Shown: one piece after another, positions 4,624 through 5,472 of the stretch
Numbering within the stretch: position 1 is the stretch's first letter
How the letters are laid out: every line of letters starts with the position of its first letter
Assembly: GCA_021158895.1 (NCBI GenBank)
Contig: JAGGSW010000170.1
Location: 1 to 5,472 of the forward strand
DNA: 5,472 nucleotides
From: Candidatus Odinarchaeota archaeon
GTDB lineage: Archaea > Asgardarchaeota > Baldrarchaeia > Baldrarchaeales > DXJG01
Direction of reading: 5' to 3'
The notes under the pieces: model-generated
The model's database searches: none
Told to the model about the DNA's origin: nothing
What the model saw: only the letters and a program-made list of their open reading frames with translations
Translations under genes and position numbers: made by a program

Positions 4624-5382
4624 TTAAACATACATCATTGGCGGAATACCATGTTCCTGCGATTTACCCATTCGAGCCATTGTTTGTGAAGTTGTTCTCA
4701 TGAGGTCTCTTAACCTTATTCTAAGTTCCTCCGCTCTTTCTAAGAGCGGCTTAATATCTAGGTCTACATCTAATATTTTTGATAATATTGTTACTACAGA
4801 TGCAGCGGCTCCTGGATCAGGGTAACGGGCAAAAGCTTGGGCGGATAGAAGCAAAGCATTTACGTCACTATTGTAACATTCCATAAATATCGCTGCGTAG
4901 GGACCTACCATCATTCCCTCTTCTAATTTCTTAATTTGAAGTTGTTCAACTATTTTTTCCGCTTTTTCACCGCAAACAGCCGCGAAGACTTCTGGAGTTT
5001 CGAGGTCCATTCTGTTCGGTACAGGTAGGCCGCCTATCATTAGGATTATGTCAGCCTTGTTTTCCTTAGCCCAATTAACTATTTTGGCTGAAAGTGGAAA
5101 CATAGCTGCAGGTGGAATGGGTATTTCGGATAGAATCAGAAATATTTTATCGTGACTATAGATTCTAACTGGGAAAGATGGTTTTCCTTTGTGGAGGATT
5201 ATTAACGGTGGAAAAAGCGGGGAGCGAAAATATCCTACCTCTTCCATTTTCAAGGTTTCTACCAAAAACATACTTGCGATTGTTCCAACTAGACCAACTT
5301 CTGGAAATCCAAGTATAATCTTAGAGTTTTCAGCGTTTATTGTTTTTTTCTGTATAATATCTATTACGTTTTTTCCCTCCAT
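4624..5382 (-). CDS. PAC2-family protein (proteasome assembly chaperone/PbaB-like)
   Basis: The protein has 252 residues and no signal peptide or membrane segment, so it is cytosolic. It carries the PAC2-family pattern: GFPEVGLVGTIA near the N-terminus (25-36), a strand-rich middle with FLILSEIPIPP, then LMIGGLPVPN (114-123), MMVGPYAAIF (157-166) and YPDPGAAASVV (187-197). A charged helix follows (about 209-238, LLERAEELRIRLRDLM), then a flexible tail ending M-Y-V. Archaeal members such as PbaA and PbaB are related to eukaryotic proteasome assembly chaperones, and PbaB binds and activates the 20S proteasome. The terminal hydrophobic-Tyr-X supports such a role here but does not prove it. The ATG at 5382 has GGTG 8 nt upstream. 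It is the first gene of an operon with hsp20. Some PAC2 relatives are of unknown function, so the exact role stays open. Confidence 0.88.
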   Translation of the reverse strand: MEGKNVIDIIQKKTINAENSKIILGFPEVGLVGTIASMFLVETLKMEEVGYFRSPLFPPLIILHKGKPSFPVRIYSHDKIFLILSEIPIPPAAMFPLSAKIVNWAKENKADIILMIGGLPVPNRMDLETPEVFAAVCGEKAEKIVEQLQIKKLEEGMMVGPYAAIFMECYNSDVNALLLSAQAFARYPDPGAAASVVTILSKILDVDLDIKPLLERAEELRIRLRDLMRTTSQTMARMGKSQEHGIPPMMYV

Positions 5383-5424
5383 ATTTTACACCATTTAGAT
5401 TGATATTTCACTATTTTATTCTTA

Positions 5425-5434
5425 GTTTTTAAGG
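5425..5434 (-). promoter_or_regulatory. Putative TATA element of the PAC2-hsp20 operon
   Basis: The minus strand reads CCTTAAAAAC, ending 42 nt before the PAC2 ATG. The same ten bases occur at nearly the same distance upstream of aIF5A. A start of transcription about 25 nt downstream would give a leader of roughly 15-20 nt with the GGTG SD. Confidence 0.45.
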
Positions 5435-5472
5435 CTTAAAACTTTACCTCAATTTTTAATAGTGTATGGACG

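Noticed and set aside
5462..5472. Possible start of a divergent plus-strand gene (GTG 5462 or ATG 5466)
   Set aside because: Only a few codons are visible, no Shine-Dalgarno site precedes them, and coding cannot be judged at the window edge.

Overview
This window looks archaeal. It encodes aIF5A with a hypusine site, a Nob1 PIN/zinc-ribbon endonuclease, an Nop2/Sun m5C methyltransferase with an N-terminal PUA domain, an HTH-PRTase regulator of the GfcR type and a PAC2-family protein. Genes carry GGTGA-type Shine-Dalgarno sites, and TTG and GTG starts are in use. Composition is AT-rich. The lineage cannot be fixed from sequence alone; a TACK-type or methanogen-related archaeon is possible. Six protein genes are seen, all housekeeping-like and apparently intact. 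No IS element, CRISPR array, tRNA or rRNA gene is visible.

Layout. (1) 53-1249 (+): PUA-containing RNA m5C methyltransferase of the NSUN6/PH1991 type. (2) 3245-1246 (-): a compressed operon in the order nadK, nob1, gfcR-like regulator. Its genes overlap by 8 and 44 nt, and its last stop codon shares a TTAA with the stop of gene 1. (3) 3246-3655: a 410-nt divergent intergenic region with promoter-like elements, a 13-nt dyad and a perfect 10-bp inverted repeat, but no credible gene. (4) 3656-4057 (+): aIF5A. It is followed 8 nt later by a probable C/D box sRNA (about 4066-4124) that the open reading frames do not reveal. (5) 5382-4147 (-): a two-gene operon of a PAC2-family proteasome-assembly/activator-like protein and an Hsp20 small heat-shock protein, with a promoter just upstream of 5382.

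Theme. Most of the window serves translation: tRNA m5C modification, 16S rRNA 3'-end maturation by Nob1, elongation by aIF5A and guided 2'-O-methylation by the sRNA. The PAC2-Hsp20 pair serves protein quality control. NAD kinase and the PRTase-type regulator add a metabolic element. The strongest item beyond ordinary annotation is the C/D box sRNA. Its D guide, read by the N+5 rule, would place a 2'-O-methyl on the C of a CU-CAU-A sequence, which resembles position 34 of a CAU-anticodon tRNA. A second point is the C-terminal Met-Tyr-Val of the PAC2 protein, which fits the HbYX proteasome-docking motif.
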